Of a stretch of DNA of 18,424 bases, positions 1 through 7,653 are shown piece by piece. Made by a program: the position numbers and the translations under genes. Origin of the DNA: JAJVIP01 sp964405835 (lineage in GTDB: Bacteria; Elusimicrobiota; Elusimicrobia; F11); NCBI GenBank assembly GCA_964405835.1, contig CAYOPN010000046.1, positions 1-18,424 on the forward strand, given 5' to 3'. The notes beneath the pieces were generated by a model. The model did no database searches, was not told the DNA's origin, and saw only the letters and a list, made by a program, of their open reading frames with translations. The first letter of the stretch is position 1. Every line of letters begins with the position of its first letter.

Positions 1-87
1 TTGAGGGCCGTCTTGGATCGTCCTTCGGCATTGCTTTGAACAATTGACTTGCGAGAAGTGGTTGCCCAACCTACATTTTCAGCTGCA

Positions 88-1335
88 ATGAAATCGAAGC
101 GAAAAATTAGTTACACTTCTGCGCGCATGAACAAGGTAAAGCCGAAACAACGCGGTTTTTCATCTCGTTCTCAAAATGCTTCCCAACAAAAAATCGAACG
201 CCTCGATAAATGGCGCAAACGTCTTTCCACCCTCCTCAAATACGCCAAACGCGCCTCCACCACCACCAACCTCGACGAACTTCTCCAACTGCTCGTCGAA
301 GAATCCAAGACCGTTTTAAACGCCGAACGCGCCACGGTTTTTCTCGTGGACCGCAAGAAAAATGAGCTTTGGTCCAAGGTGGCCTCGGGCACCGAGACCA
401 TCCGCATCCCCCTCGACAAAGGTATCGCCGGCGCGGTCGCCATATCCGGCCAGATGCTCAACATAAAGAACGTCTACCGCGATACCCGTTTTAACCCCGA
501 AGTCGACAAAAAGACCGGCTACCGCACGCGCTCAATGATCGCGGCGCCGATGTTCAACGCGAAGAACCTGGTGATCGGAGTCTTCCAAGTCCTCAACAAT
601 AAAGAGAAGAACTTTTTCGACAAACAAGACGAGGAAATTTTGACGCTTTTGGCCGACCAGGCGTCGGGCCATGTTGAGAACGCCCAGCTTTACCAGGAAG
701 TCCGCAAAGCCACGCAGGAAACGATCATCCGACTGGCCGGCGCCGTTGAATTTAAGGACCACGACACGCGCGCGCATCTATGGAGAATGAGCCAATATTC
801 GGCCATCATTGCGCGCGAAATGGGCTTCGACCCGGATTGGGCCGAGAACCTCCGGTTGGCCGCGCCCATGCATGACATCGGAAAAATCGGGGTCCCCGAC
901 GCGATCCTCAACAAGCCCGGCAAATTGACCGACGAAGAATGGGTGGAAATGCGCAAACACCCGCAGCATGGTTTTGACATTTTGAAAGACGCCGAAAACG
1001 AGCTTATGCAGATGTCGGCCACCGTGGCGCTTTGCCACCACGAAAAATGGGACGGAAGCGGTTATCCTCGCGGCCTCAAAGGCGAGCAAATCCCCATTGA
1101 AGCGCGCATCGCCACCATCGCCGACGTGTTCGACGCGCTCACCAGCAAACGCATCTACAAACCCCAATTTTCACTCGAAGAAACCATGAAGATTATGGAT
1201 GACGGCTCCGGAAAACATTTTGACCCGCAAGTGGTGGCCGCCTTGCGACGCTGCCTCGATAAAATCATCCCCATTATGGAGACTTACGCTCCCAAAAACG
1301 GCCAGACCGAACCCGCCGCCCTTCCCACCTGGTAA
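88..1335 (+). CDS. GAF domain plus HD-GYP domain protein, probable cyclic-di-GMP phosphodiesterase
   Basis: The protein has a Lys/Arg-rich N-terminal tail, then a GAF-like sensor domain (about residues 60-200) and a C-terminal HD-GYP domain (about 205-400). The HD-GYP signatures are all visible: the HD pair in HDIGKIGVPD (residues 262-263), the HH pair at 317-318 and DGSGYP ending near residue 327, followed by ADVFDAL. The family hydrolyses cyclic-di-GMP to pGpG or GMP; the GAF ligand cannot be told from sequence. There is no signal peptide or membrane segment, so it should be cytoplasmic. The start is uncertain: ATG at 88 is chosen, but TTG at 49 and ATG at 127 are in frame and none has a clear Shine-Dalgarno. 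The gene lies 124 nt upstream of a PilT-like ATPase, so a link between c-di-GMP and surface motility is plausible but inferred. Function is confident, start is not. Confidence 0.9.
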   Translation: MKSKRKISYTSARMNKVKPKQRGFSSRSQNASQQKIERLDKWRKRLSTLLKYAKRASTTTNLDELLQLLVEESKTVLNAERATVFLVDRKKNELWSKVASGTETIRIPLDKGIAGAVAISGQMLNIKNVYRDTRFNPEVDKKTGYRTRSMIAAPMFNAKNLVIGVFQVLNNKEKNFFDKQDEEILTLLADQASGHVENAQLYQEVRKATQETIIRLAGAVEFKDHDTRAHLWRMSQYSAIIAREMGFDPDWAENLRLAAPMHDIGKIGVPDAILNKPGKLTDEEWVEMRKHPQHGFDILKDAENELMQMSATVALCHHEKWDGSGYPRGLKGEQIPIEARIATIADVFDALTSKRIYKPQFSLEETMKIMDDGSGKHFDPQVVAALRRCLDKIIPIMETYAPKNGQTEPAALPTW

Positions 1336-1382
1336 CCCTCCTACGCCCACAAAAGGCGTGGGCTACGGAGGGCAGGCCCCCT
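1336..1382. repeat. palindromic repeat, family A copy 1, just after the HD-GYP stop codon
   Basis: The element begins at the base after the stop codon. It folds as nested arms: CCCTCC (1336-1341) with GGAGGG (1367-1372), and GCCCAC (1345-1350) with GTGGGC (1358-1363), with a 7-nt loop. A tail GGCAGGCCCC follows. The same architecture and tail (CTACGG-GGGCAG-CCCC) recur at the 5' end of murD (10098-10141, opposite orientation), so this is a dispersed repeat and not only a local hairpin. It could act as a weak transcription barrier, but no T-run follows, so a Rho-independent terminator is not supported. The remainder of the 1383-1459 gap holds the ribosome binding site of the next gene and no other feature I can support. 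Confidence 0.75.
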
Positions 1383-1448
1383 GTAAAATAAAAGCTTGAA
1401 AATCGTCGTGGATACGTTACGTTTTATGCAGGTTTTCAAATGTTCTTG

Positions 1449-1456
1449 AGAGGGGT
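1449..1456 (+). promoter_or_regulatory. strong Shine-Dalgarno of the pilT-like gene
   Basis: GAGAGGGG lies a few bases before ATG at 1460 and fixes that start. It is one of the best ribosome binding sites in the window. Confidence 0.7.
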
Positions 1457-1459
1457 CCT

Positions 1460-2665
1460 ATGGAATACAAACGGCTAATCGAGTTAATGCTGAGAGACGG
1501 AATCTCAGATATTCTTTTTAAACCCGGCTGCTGCCCTTTAATCCGCGTCAATGGACAACTGGTCCAAACCAACCTCGAACCTCTCACCGCCGCCCAAACC
1601 GAAGAAATTTCCAAAAGCCTCCTGAACCCTCAGCAACAAAAAGATTTCGCCGAACGCCACGAACTGGACGTGGCTTGCACCGTTGACGGCGTGAGCCGCT
1701 TCCGCGTGAATCTGTACCGCCAGAAAGGCACCGTCGCCGTCGCCCTCCGCACCATCCCCCTTACGCTCAAAACTTTCGAAGACCTCCACCTGCCGACGCA
1801 GACTTTGAAGAAACTCGTATCGCAGGGCCGCGGCTTGATCCTTTTCGCGGGCGTGACCGGCGCGGGCAAAACCACCACCATGAACTCGATCATCAATTTC
1901 CTAAACGCCAATTACACGTACAACATCATCACCATTGAAGACCCGATTGAATACATTCATACGGACATCAAGTCGTCGGTGTCCCAACGCGAAGTGGGAC
2001 ATGACACGGCGTCCTTTAAGGCGGCGCTCAAAAACGTGTTGCGGCAAAGCCCCGACGTTATCGCGATCGGCGAAATGCGGGACCTGGAAACCATGTCAGC
2101 GGCCATCTCGGCGGCCGAATCGGGACATCTGGTCATCTCCACGATCCACACCATCGACGCCGTGCATGCGGTCAACCGCATTGTGGACGCTTTCCCCCCT
2201 CATGAACAAAACAGCGTCCGGCAGCAAGTTGCTGGCGTGATCACCGGCGTGGTCGCCCAGCGTTTGGTCCGCTCCACGGACGGTAGCCATCGCTACCCAG
2301 CCACGGAAATTTTGATCGGAACTACTTTCATGAAACGGCTTTTGGCGGAAGGGCGGACGGAGGAAGTGCTGCGATTGCTTTCACAGGACACGTATTACGG
2401 CATGCACACGTTCGACCAGGATCTGGAACACCTGCATGCCCAGAATTTGATCACCACACAGGAAGCGCTGAACCATGCCACCAATCTCGAAGACTTGGCG
2501 CTCAAACTGCGCGGCGTTGATCGCGGGGTTTGGAACGGCAAGGATGGCGCTCAAGGTGGAGCCGGTGGACACCCGCCGCCTCCGCCTCCCACCCCGGGAG
2601 ACGGCACGCCGATGGTGATTGACCTACCTCGCGAAAACCCGCCCCGCCCGAAGAAAGCGTCTTAA
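1460..2665 (+). CDS. pilT: PilT/PilU-family type IV pilus retraction ATPase
   Basis: This is a hexameric secretion-type ATPase that, in characterised relatives, depolymerises type IV pili for twitching. Visible motifs are the Walker A GVTGAGKT (residues 131-138), the Asp box IITIEDPIEY (from 156), the atypical Walker B with GEMRDLET (204-211) and the His box GHLVISTIHT (222-231). The N-terminal PAS-like domain covers about residues 1-100. The core matches PilT length, but the protein is 401 residues because of a C-terminal tail of about 45 residues rich in Gly and Pro, including a run of six prolines; PilT is usually near 345-370. The C-terminal stretch FMKRLLAEGR stands where PilT proteins carry AIRNLIREGK, so PilU or another PilT paralogue is possible. 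No pilin or pilus assembly gene is nearby. The stop codon abuts the uvrB stop with no spacer. Confidence 0.88.
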   Translation: MEYKRLIELMLRDGISDILFKPGCCPLIRVNGQLVQTNLEPLTAAQTEEISKSLLNPQQQKDFAERHELDVACTVDGVSRFRVNLYRQKGTVAVALRTIPLTLKTFEDLHLPTQTLKKLVSQGRGLILFAGVTGAGKTTTMNSIINFLNANYTYNIITIEDPIEYIHTDIKSSVSQREVGHDTASFKAALKNVLRQSPDVIAIGEMRDLETMSAAISAAESGHLVISTIHTIDAVHAVNRIVDAFPPHEQNSVRQQVAGVITGVVAQRLVRSTDGSHRYPATEILIGTTFMKRLLAEGRTEEVLRLLSQDTYYGMHTFDQDLEHLHAQNLITTQEALNHATNLEDLALKLRGVDRGVWNGKDGAQGGAGGHPPPPPPTPGDGTPMVIDLPRENPPRPKKAS

Positions 2666-4654
2666 TTATTTCACTTCCATCTGTTTGATTTCGCGAATGC
2701 GGTCACGCAGGATGGCGGCCAGTTCAAAATCCAGCACATCGGCGGCCGCGCGCATCTGTTTTTCCAACTCCTTGATGGCGCTCCCCAGGCTCTTCTTATC
2801 GGTGATATTGAGCGCTTCGGCCGAGTAGGCGGTCCGCACCCCCTGCTCTTTTGCCTTATTCTGAAATTCCTCCAGGTCCTGAACGGCCTTCACCACCGAG
2901 CGGGGCGTTATTTTGTGCTCTTTGTTGTAGGCCTGCTGTTTTTTGCGCCGGCGGTCCATTTCATCGAGCGCGCGTTTCATGGAGCCCGTCATGACATCGG
3001 CGTAGAGCACCACTTCCCCGTTTAGGTTCCGCGCCGCGCGGCCACACACCTGGATCAATGTGGTTTCCGAGCGGAGGAACCCTTCCTTGTCGGCATCCAG
3101 AACGGCCACCAACGCCACTTCCGGCAAATCGAGTCCCTCGCGCAGCAGGTTGATGCCTACCAACACATCGAACTCCCCTTTACGCAACTTCTGAATAATC
3201 TCAATGCGCTCCAGCGCATCGATGTCGGAATGCATGTAGCGGACACGGAAATTCTGTTCGTTCAAATAATCGGTCAGGTCCTCGGCGGACTTCTTGGTCA
3301 ACGTGGTGATGAGCGTGCGCTCTTTCTTGGCCGTGTGGGCCTTGATCCGTTCCATCAAATCCGGGATCTGGCCGATGGTCGGACGGATGGTCACTTCCGG
3401 GTCGACCAAGCCTGTCGGACGGATGACCTGTTCAATGATTTCCCCTTTCGACATTTTCAGTTCGTAAGGCCCGGGCGTCGCCGACACGTAGACCAATTGC
3501 GGGACCATCGCTTCGAATTCCTTAAATTTGAGCGGCCGGTTGTCGAGCGCGCACGGAAGCCGGAACCCGAAATCCACCAGCGTCTGTTTTCGTGAGCGGT
3601 CTCCTTCGTACATGCCGCCGATCTGCGGCACGGTCACGTGCGACTCGTCGATGACCGCCAGGAAATTCCGTGGGAAGTAATCCAACAGGCAGTCGGGCCG
3701 CTCGCCGGGCTTGCGCCCCGACAACGGGCGCGAGTAGTTCTCAATGCCGTTACAAAACCCAAGCTCGCGCAGCATTTCCATGTCGTAGCGTGTGCGCTGT
3801 TCCACCCGCTGCGCTTCGATCAATTTGTTCTTGGACTGGAAGAAGGCCAGCCGTTCGTCCAATTCCTTCTCAATTTCCTTGAGCGCCCGGTCGATGGTGG
3901 GGCGCGTGGTCACAAAGTGTTTGGCCGGATAGATATAGGCCTTGTCCTTTTCCGAGAGGACCTTGCCGGTCAAAGGATGGATCTCGCGGATCTTCTCAAC
4001 CTCATCCCCAAAGAATTCGATGCGGAGCGCCGTATCCAGATAGGCCGGGAAAATCTCGACAACGTCCCCGCGCACACGGAATTTTCCTGGAGAAAATTCC
4101 AACTCGTTGCGCTGGTAATGGATGGCGATCAAATCATCCAAAAGGTCGCGGCTCGATTTGGGTTTTCCTGACTCCAGAAAAACGCCGAGGCGTTTGTATT
4201 CCGATGGAGACCCCAAACCATAGATGCAGGAAACGCTGGCCACAATGATCACGTCTTCGCGTTCCATGAGGCTCGATGTGGCTTTAAGCCGCAGCCGGTC
4301 GATGTGTTCGTTGATGCTGGCGTCTTTTTCAATAAATGTGTCGGAGGTTGGCACATAGGCTTCGGGCTGGTAATAGTCGTAATAGGAAATGAAATATTCC
4401 ACGGCGTTCTTCGGGAAGAACGCCTTGAACTCCCCATAGAGCTGTGCCGCCAGCGTTTTGTTGGGCGAGATGATCAACGTCGGACGGTTCACGTTCGCGA
4501 TCACGTTTGCCATGGTGAAGGTCTTGCCCGAACCGGTCACGCCCAGAAGGATATTGTGCGGTTTCCCGGCTTTGACGGCTTCGGTCAGATCTTTGATGGC
4601 CTGGACTTGGTCGCCGGCAGGTTTAAAGTCGGATACGACTTCGAATTTTCCCAT
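2666..4654 (-). CDS. uvrB: excinuclease ABC subunit UvrB
   Basis: UvrB is the DNA damage-verifying helicase-like subunit of UvrABC nucleotide excision repair in the cytoplasm; it receives DNA from UvrA and recruits UvrC. The 662-residue length is normal. Visible features are the Walker A GVTGSGKT (residues 38-45), the beta-hairpin region YYDYYQPEAYVP (about 91-102) that clamps a DNA strand, the DESH helicase motif followed by VTVPQIGGMYEGDRSRK, the SATPGPYE and LREGLDLPEV helicase motifs, and a C-terminal UVR domain (about 620-660) that contacts UvrC. The start ATG at 4654 gives the standard MGKFEVVSDFKPAGDQ N-terminus; its Shine-Dalgarno is weak. Only 41 bp separate it from the divergent LOG gene. 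I see no LexA-type operator there. Confidence 0.98.
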   Translation of the reverse strand: MGKFEVVSDFKPAGDQVQAIKDLTEAVKAGKPHNILLGVTGSGKTFTMANVIANVNRPTLIISPNKTLAAQLYGEFKAFFPKNAVEYFISYYDYYQPEAYVPTSDTFIEKDASINEHIDRLRLKATSSLMEREDVIIVASVSCIYGLGSPSEYKRLGVFLESGKPKSSRDLLDDLIAIHYQRNELEFSPGKFRVRGDVVEIFPAYLDTALRIEFFGDEVEKIREIHPLTGKVLSEKDKAYIYPAKHFVTTRPTIDRALKEIEKELDERLAFFQSKNKLIEAQRVEQRTRYDMEMLRELGFCNGIENYSRPLSGRKPGERPDCLLDYFPRNFLAVIDESHVTVPQIGGMYEGDRSRKQTLVDFGFRLPCALDNRPLKFKEFEAMVPQLVYVSATPGPYELKMSKGEIIEQVIRPTGLVDPEVTIRPTIGQIPDLMERIKAHTAKKERTLITTLTKKSAEDLTDYLNEQNFRVRYMHSDIDALERIEIIQKLRKGEFDVLVGINLLREGLDLPEVALVAVLDADKEGFLRSETTLIQVCGRAARNLNGEVVLYADVMTGSMKRALDEMDRRRKKQQAYNKEHKITPRSVVKAVQDLEEFQNKAKEQGVRTAYSAEALNITDKKSLGSAIKELEKQMRAAADVLDFELAAILRDRIREIKQMEVK

Positions 4655-4686
4655 AAAGATGGATATTACACTCCAGAAAGAATAAA

Positions 4687-4691
4687 AAGGA
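4687..4691 (+). promoter_or_regulatory. Shine-Dalgarno of the LOG-family gene
   Basis: AAGGA four bases before the ATG at 4696 supports that start. The whole divergent gap to uvrB is 41 bp, so promoters for one or both genes must reach into coding sequence. I could not identify convincing -35 and -10 pairs. Confidence 0.6.
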
Positions 4692-4695
4692 AATC

Positions 4696-5766
4696 ATGAC
4701 CACTAACAAAACCACATCCGAAAAAGAAAGTTCATCGCTTGTCTGGAACCCGAAGATCCAAAAAGAAATCCTCCAAATCATCAAAGATATGGAACCGAAA
4801 GACCGCCCGTTTGAAAACGGGGATGTGGTCAAAGAAATCATCGTCACCGCGCTGAAAAGCGTCGAAGCGCAGATCGGGCGCGGCGACCTCAAACTCTTGA
4901 GCCGCTCCATCCGCGAACTGCGCTACGCGTTCAAAATTTTCCAGAACTACCGCCACGTGCGCAAAGTGTCCATCTTCGGATCAGCGCGCACCCCCGCCAC
5001 CGAAATGGCCTACCAGATGACCAAATCCTTCTCGAAAAAACTCATCGATAACGGCTACATGATCATCACGGGCGCTGGACCCGGCATCATGGAAGCCGGC
5101 AACGCGGGCGCGGGCCCCAAAGGCAGTTTCGGCGTGAACATCCGCCTGCCGTTCGAACAGCACCCGAACCCATTCATAGCGAACCAACCCACTTACATCG
5201 ACTGCCGTTACTTCTTTACACGGAAACTGGTCTTCATCAAAGAAGCGGCCGGCGGCGCGTTTTTCCCGGGTGGGTTCGGAACACTGGACGAGGCCTTCGA
5301 GTTGCTGACGCTGGTCCAAACCGGAAAGTGCGACCCGATCCCCTTGGTGTTTGTGGAAACGCCGAAAGAACCGTTCTGGACCGATTTGAACAAGTTCATC
5401 CTTAAGCACATGTCCAAAACAAAAAAAATATCACCGGAAGATTTCAGTCTCTACAAAATCACAAGCTCGGTCGACGAAGCCGCCACCGAGATTTTCCGCT
5501 TCTACTCGAATTACCATTCAATGCGGTACGTAGGAGAAAAGTTGGTCATCCGACTTAAACGGCCGGTGGACAAATCTCAACTGAAACACTTGAACGCAAA
5601 ATTCAAAGACATTCTGACCGGCGGCGAATACGAAGCCAGCAAGCCGCTCGACGAAGAGTCCAACCAGCCCGATCTGAACAAAATGCCGCGCTTGGTATTT
5701 TCGTTTAACCGCATGAACAACGGTCGCCTGCGGCAATTGATCGACTTCATGAACACGGCGGAATGA
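4696..5766 (+). CDS. LOG-family (TIGR00730-type) protein, putative nucleoside 5'-monophosphate phosphoribohydrolase, long form
   Basis: The core is a Rossmann-like LOG domain (about residues 85-270). It shows FGSAR (94-98), GAGPGIMEAGNAGA (126-139), the conserved RK pair in FFTRKLVF (176-177) and the signature PGGFGTLDE (191-199). Characterised relatives release the base from cytokinin or nucleoside monophosphates; the substrate here is unknown, and older annotations as lysine decarboxylase are not supported. Compared with compact LOG proteins of about 190 residues, this one has about 90 extra residues at each end, as in the long bacterial group. It is soluble, with no signal peptide. The final codons overlap the amidase start as ATGA, so the two genes are probably co-transcribed and translationally coupled. 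Confidence 0.88.
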   Translation: MTTNKTTSEKESSSLVWNPKIQKEILQIIKDMEPKDRPFENGDVVKEIIVTALKSVEAQIGRGDLKLLSRSIRELRYAFKIFQNYRHVRKVSIFGSARTPATEMAYQMTKSFSKKLIDNGYMIITGAGPGIMEAGNAGAGPKGSFGVNIRLPFEQHPNPFIANQPTYIDCRYFFTRKLVFIKEAAGGAFFPGGFGTLDEAFELLTLVQTGKCDPIPLVFVETPKEPFWTDLNKFILKHMSKTKKISPEDFSLYKITSSVDEAATEIFRFYSNYHSMRYVGEKLVIRLKRPVDKSQLKHLNAKFKDILTGGEYEASKPLDEESNQPDLNKMPRLVFSFNRMNNGRLRQLIDFMNTAE

Positions 5767-6584
5767 AAATCCGTCATCCCAACGAACCCCGTCACCCCAA
5801 CGAACCCCGTCACCCCAACGAACCCCGTCATCCCGGCGAAAGCCGGGATCCAGTCCTTTACCGAATGTTTAAGACCTGGGCCCCGGCTTTCGCCGGGGTG
5901 ACGATACTTTTTTCCGGGGTGACGCTACTTTTTTCCGGAGTGACGATACTTTTCGCGGGAATGATGATTTTGGCACTACCTGTTTTTGCGGCGGGGCCGT
6001 TGGATGGGCGCACGATCGCGGTTGACCCGGGACATGGGACCATCGATTTTTACGGGCACATCATCAACGCGGGCAAAGCAACGCGGGGCGGACGGGTAGC
6101 CGAGCACAAACTGACATTCGAAATGGCTCAAAAACTCGGGAAGTTGATTGAGGAACAGGGCGGGCGCGTCATCTACACGAGGACGCCGTTCGATTATTGG
6201 CGGGTGTCCTCCAGCAACACCGAAGACAACAAATCACGGGCGCTGCTCGCCAACCAGTTAAATGCGGATGTTTTTATCTCCATTCATTGCGACTGGAACC
6301 CGCGCTCGAAAATGCGCGGCACGACCACCTATTACAAAACACCGGAATCGCGACGGCTGGGCGAGGAAATCCAGAAGCGGATGGTGAAGCAGCTCAAATC
6401 ATTTGACCGTCAACTCAAACAAGACAGTTACACGGTGCTCGACGTGGCGAAGATGCCGGCCGTGCTGGTGGAAACCGGATTCCTCAGCAATCCCACTGAA
6501 TCGCAGAAATTGGTGAAGAAGGATTACCAGCAGAAAGTGGCCGAGGCCATCTCTGCCGCCTTAGTTACGTACTTCTCGAATTAA
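5763..6584 (+). CDS. exported zinc N-acetylmuramoyl-L-alanine amidase (Amidase_3) with a repeat-derived N-terminus
   Basis: The catalytic domain (about residues 80-270) cleaves the amide bond between MurNAc and L-Ala in peptidoglycan, as in AmiA/AmiC and CwlM relatives. Expected zinc and catalytic residues are present: H91 in VDPGHG, E114 in AEHK, H175 in ISIHCDWN and E237 in VLVETGF. Residues 1-76 are unusual. They begin with three RHPNEP-type repeats, continue through a palindromic repeat (HPGESRDPV to WAPAFAG) and then three GVT-L/I-LF repeats that make a hydrophobic stretch ending LPVFA, a plausible signal peptidase I site near residue 76. ATG at 5763 overlaps the upstream stop as ATGA; ATG at 5865 would give a more ordinary 42-residue signal peptide, and ATGs at 5961 and 5964 a very short one. 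The 3' end overlaps murG by 24 nt, tail to tail. The enzyme call is firm; the start is uncertain. Confidence 0.92.
   Translation: MKIRHPNEPRHPNEPRHPNEPRHPGESRDPVLYRMFKTWAPAFAGVTILFSGVTLLFSGVTILFAGMMILALPVFAAGPLDGRTIAVDPGHGTIDFYGHIINAGKATRGGRVAEHKLTFEMAQKLGKLIEEQGGRVIYTRTPFDYWRVSSSNTEDNKSRALLANQLNADVFISIHCDWNPRSKMRGTTTYYKTPESRRLGEEIQKRMVKQLKSFDRQLKQDSYTVLDVAKMPAVLVETGFLSNPTESQKLVKKDYQQKVAEAISAALVTYFSN
5771..5824 (+). repeat. three tandem 18-bp units at the 5' end of the amidase gene
   Basis: Units begin at 5771, 5789 and 5807. The second and third are identical (ccgtcaccccaacgaacc); the first differs by one base (T for C at its seventh position). A fourth start of the unit at 5825 runs into the palindromic element. 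Eighteen bp is six codons, so the frame is kept and each unit encodes RHPNEP. The shared cgtcaYccc part is the outer end of the palindromic repeat that follows. Confidence 0.9.
5826..5903. repeat. 78-bp palindromic repeat element (family B) inside the amidase reading frame
   Basis: The left arm (5826-5853) and right arm (5876-5903) are 28-nt inverted copies that differ at three positions, around a 22-nt centre. Each arm itself contains a short hairpin, cccggc-gaaa-gccggg on the left. The left arm reads HPGESRDPV and the right arm APAFAGVT, peptides I recall as translated traces of a common small repeat in many bacterial genomes. The element carries the in-frame ATG at 5865. It keeps the amidase frame open throughout. 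Confidence 0.85.
5895..5957 (+). repeat. three tandem 21-bp units encoding the amidase hydrophobic segment
   Basis: Units begin at 5895, 5916 and 5937. The first two differ at one base (ATACT versus CTACT) and the third is more diverged. Each starts gg(g/a)gtgacg and encodes GVTILFS, GVTLLFS or GVTILFA. The repeated part is the outer end of the family B right arm, so the array mirrors the 18-bp array on the other side of the palindrome. Confidence 0.88.
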
Positions 6585-7652
6585 GGCCGCAATCCGCGTC
6601 GCGGCCTCTCTTAAGTCGATCGGCAAGGTGTGTTTGCCATATCCCCACTTGGGCCATTCCGGGGCCAGCCGCATGATGCCTTCCAAAATTAGATTAAACG
6701 CCCCCTCCGCCAAATCTTTTTGTTCGTAGACCCGCGCCCGGCCCATTTCCACCAACACTTTGGCGTTTGCCGTTTGATGTCCATTGGTGGCCAACGGGTA
6801 CGGAACAAAAATGGCGGGCCGTTTCACCACCATCACCTCTGATACCGTGGAGGCGCCGGCGCGGCTGATCACAAAATCGCTCGCGGCATAGGCGGACGGC
6901 ATGTCGTGACAATAGGAATCCACGTAAAAACGGTAGGGAGTCTTGCCATAACGCGCGCGCACCGGCGCCACGTCTTCGGCGCCAGTGATATGGATCACCT
7001 GAAATTGCTCGGCGTATTGCGGGAGGGATTCAAACGCGTCGACGACGATTTGGTTTAAACGTTGCGCGCCGAGGCTTCCCCCAAAAACAAGAAAGGTCTT
7101 CTTGTCCGGATCAAGTCCCCACTTATGACGCGAACCGCCTTGGGACGGCAATTCAAAAAATTCGCGCCGGACAGGATTGCCGGTGAAAACAGCCTTCTTT
7201 CCGAAAACGTCCACGCTCTGCTCAAAACTGACCGCAATCTTCGACGCGAACCGGCTCAAGAGGCGGTTCGCAAGTCCGGGGACCGCGTTTTGTTCGTGCA
7301 GGATCACGGGAATACCCTGGAGTTTCGCGGCGATCGCGGGAGGCACCGAAAGATAACCGCCCATCACGAGCAGCGTGTCCGGGTTCTCTTTGAGAAGGTA
7401 TTGATAGGCCTGCAGGAAACCTGAGAAAAGTTTCATTAGTGACGTAAGATTCGAAAGCGCGAGCTTCCGCTTGAACCCGCCGGCGGCAATGGTCGTAAAT
7501 GGGATTTTTTCGCGTTCCAAAAGCGGCAACACGTAATCGCCTTTTTTAATGATGAACGAAACATTGTCCCCCATCGCTATCAGCTCGCGCGCCACCGCCA
7601 ATCCCGGATAAAAATGGCCGCCGGTCCCGCCGGCCGTGATAATCACGCGCAT
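6561..7652 (-). CDS. murG: UDP-N-acetylglucosamine--N-acetylmuramyl-(pentapeptide) pyrophosphoryl-undecaprenol N-acetylglucosamine transferase
   Basis: MurG adds GlcNAc from UDP-GlcNAc to lipid I on the inner face of the cytoplasmic membrane, giving lipid II. The 363-residue length is normal for this GT28 glycosyltransferase. Visible motifs are GGTGGH at residues 8-13 (acceptor side), GGSLGAQRLN in the middle, and SRAGASTVSE with GHQTANA in the donor-binding domain. The start ATG at 7652 is one nt after the ftsW stop (TGA-T-ATG), so translation is probably coupled. It is the last gene of the dcw operon here; its 3' end overlaps the convergent amidase by 24 nt, and no terminator hairpin is visible between them. 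Confidence 0.98.
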   Translation of the reverse strand: MRVIITAGGTGGHFYPGLAVARELIAMGDNVSFIIKKGDYVLPLLEREKIPFTTIAAGGFKRKLALSNLTSLMKLFSGFLQAYQYLLKENPDTLLVMGGYLSVPPAIAAKLQGIPVILHEQNAVPGLANRLLSRFASKIAVSFEQSVDVFGKKAVFTGNPVRREFFELPSQGGSRHKWGLDPDKKTFLVFGGSLGAQRLNQIVVDAFESLPQYAEQFQVIHITGAEDVAPVRARYGKTPYRFYVDSYCHDMPSAYAASDFVISRAGASTVSEVMVVKRPAIFVPYPLATNGHQTANAKVLVEMGRARVYEQKDLAEGAFNLILEGIMRLAPEWPKWGYGKHTLPIDLREAATRIAALIREVRN

Positions 7653-7653
7653 A

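Noticed and set aside
1..87. A gene end or promoter at the left edge
   Set aside because: The stretch is short and shows no recognisable coding end, RNA gene or -35/-10 pair; a TTG at 49 may be an alternative start of the HD-GYP gene.
3638..4171. A 177-codon plus-strand open frame inside uvrB
   Set aside because: It mirrors uvrB codon structure and has no recognisable features; uvrB is full length and intact.
4655..4695. SOS operator between uvrB and the LOG gene
   Set aside because: The 41-bp gap holds no CTGT-N8-ACAG-like or GAAC-N4-GTTC-like palindrome.
5771..5824. CRISPR-like direct repeats
   Set aside because: The 18-bp units are contiguous without spacers, are few, and sit in an open reading frame; no cas gene is present.
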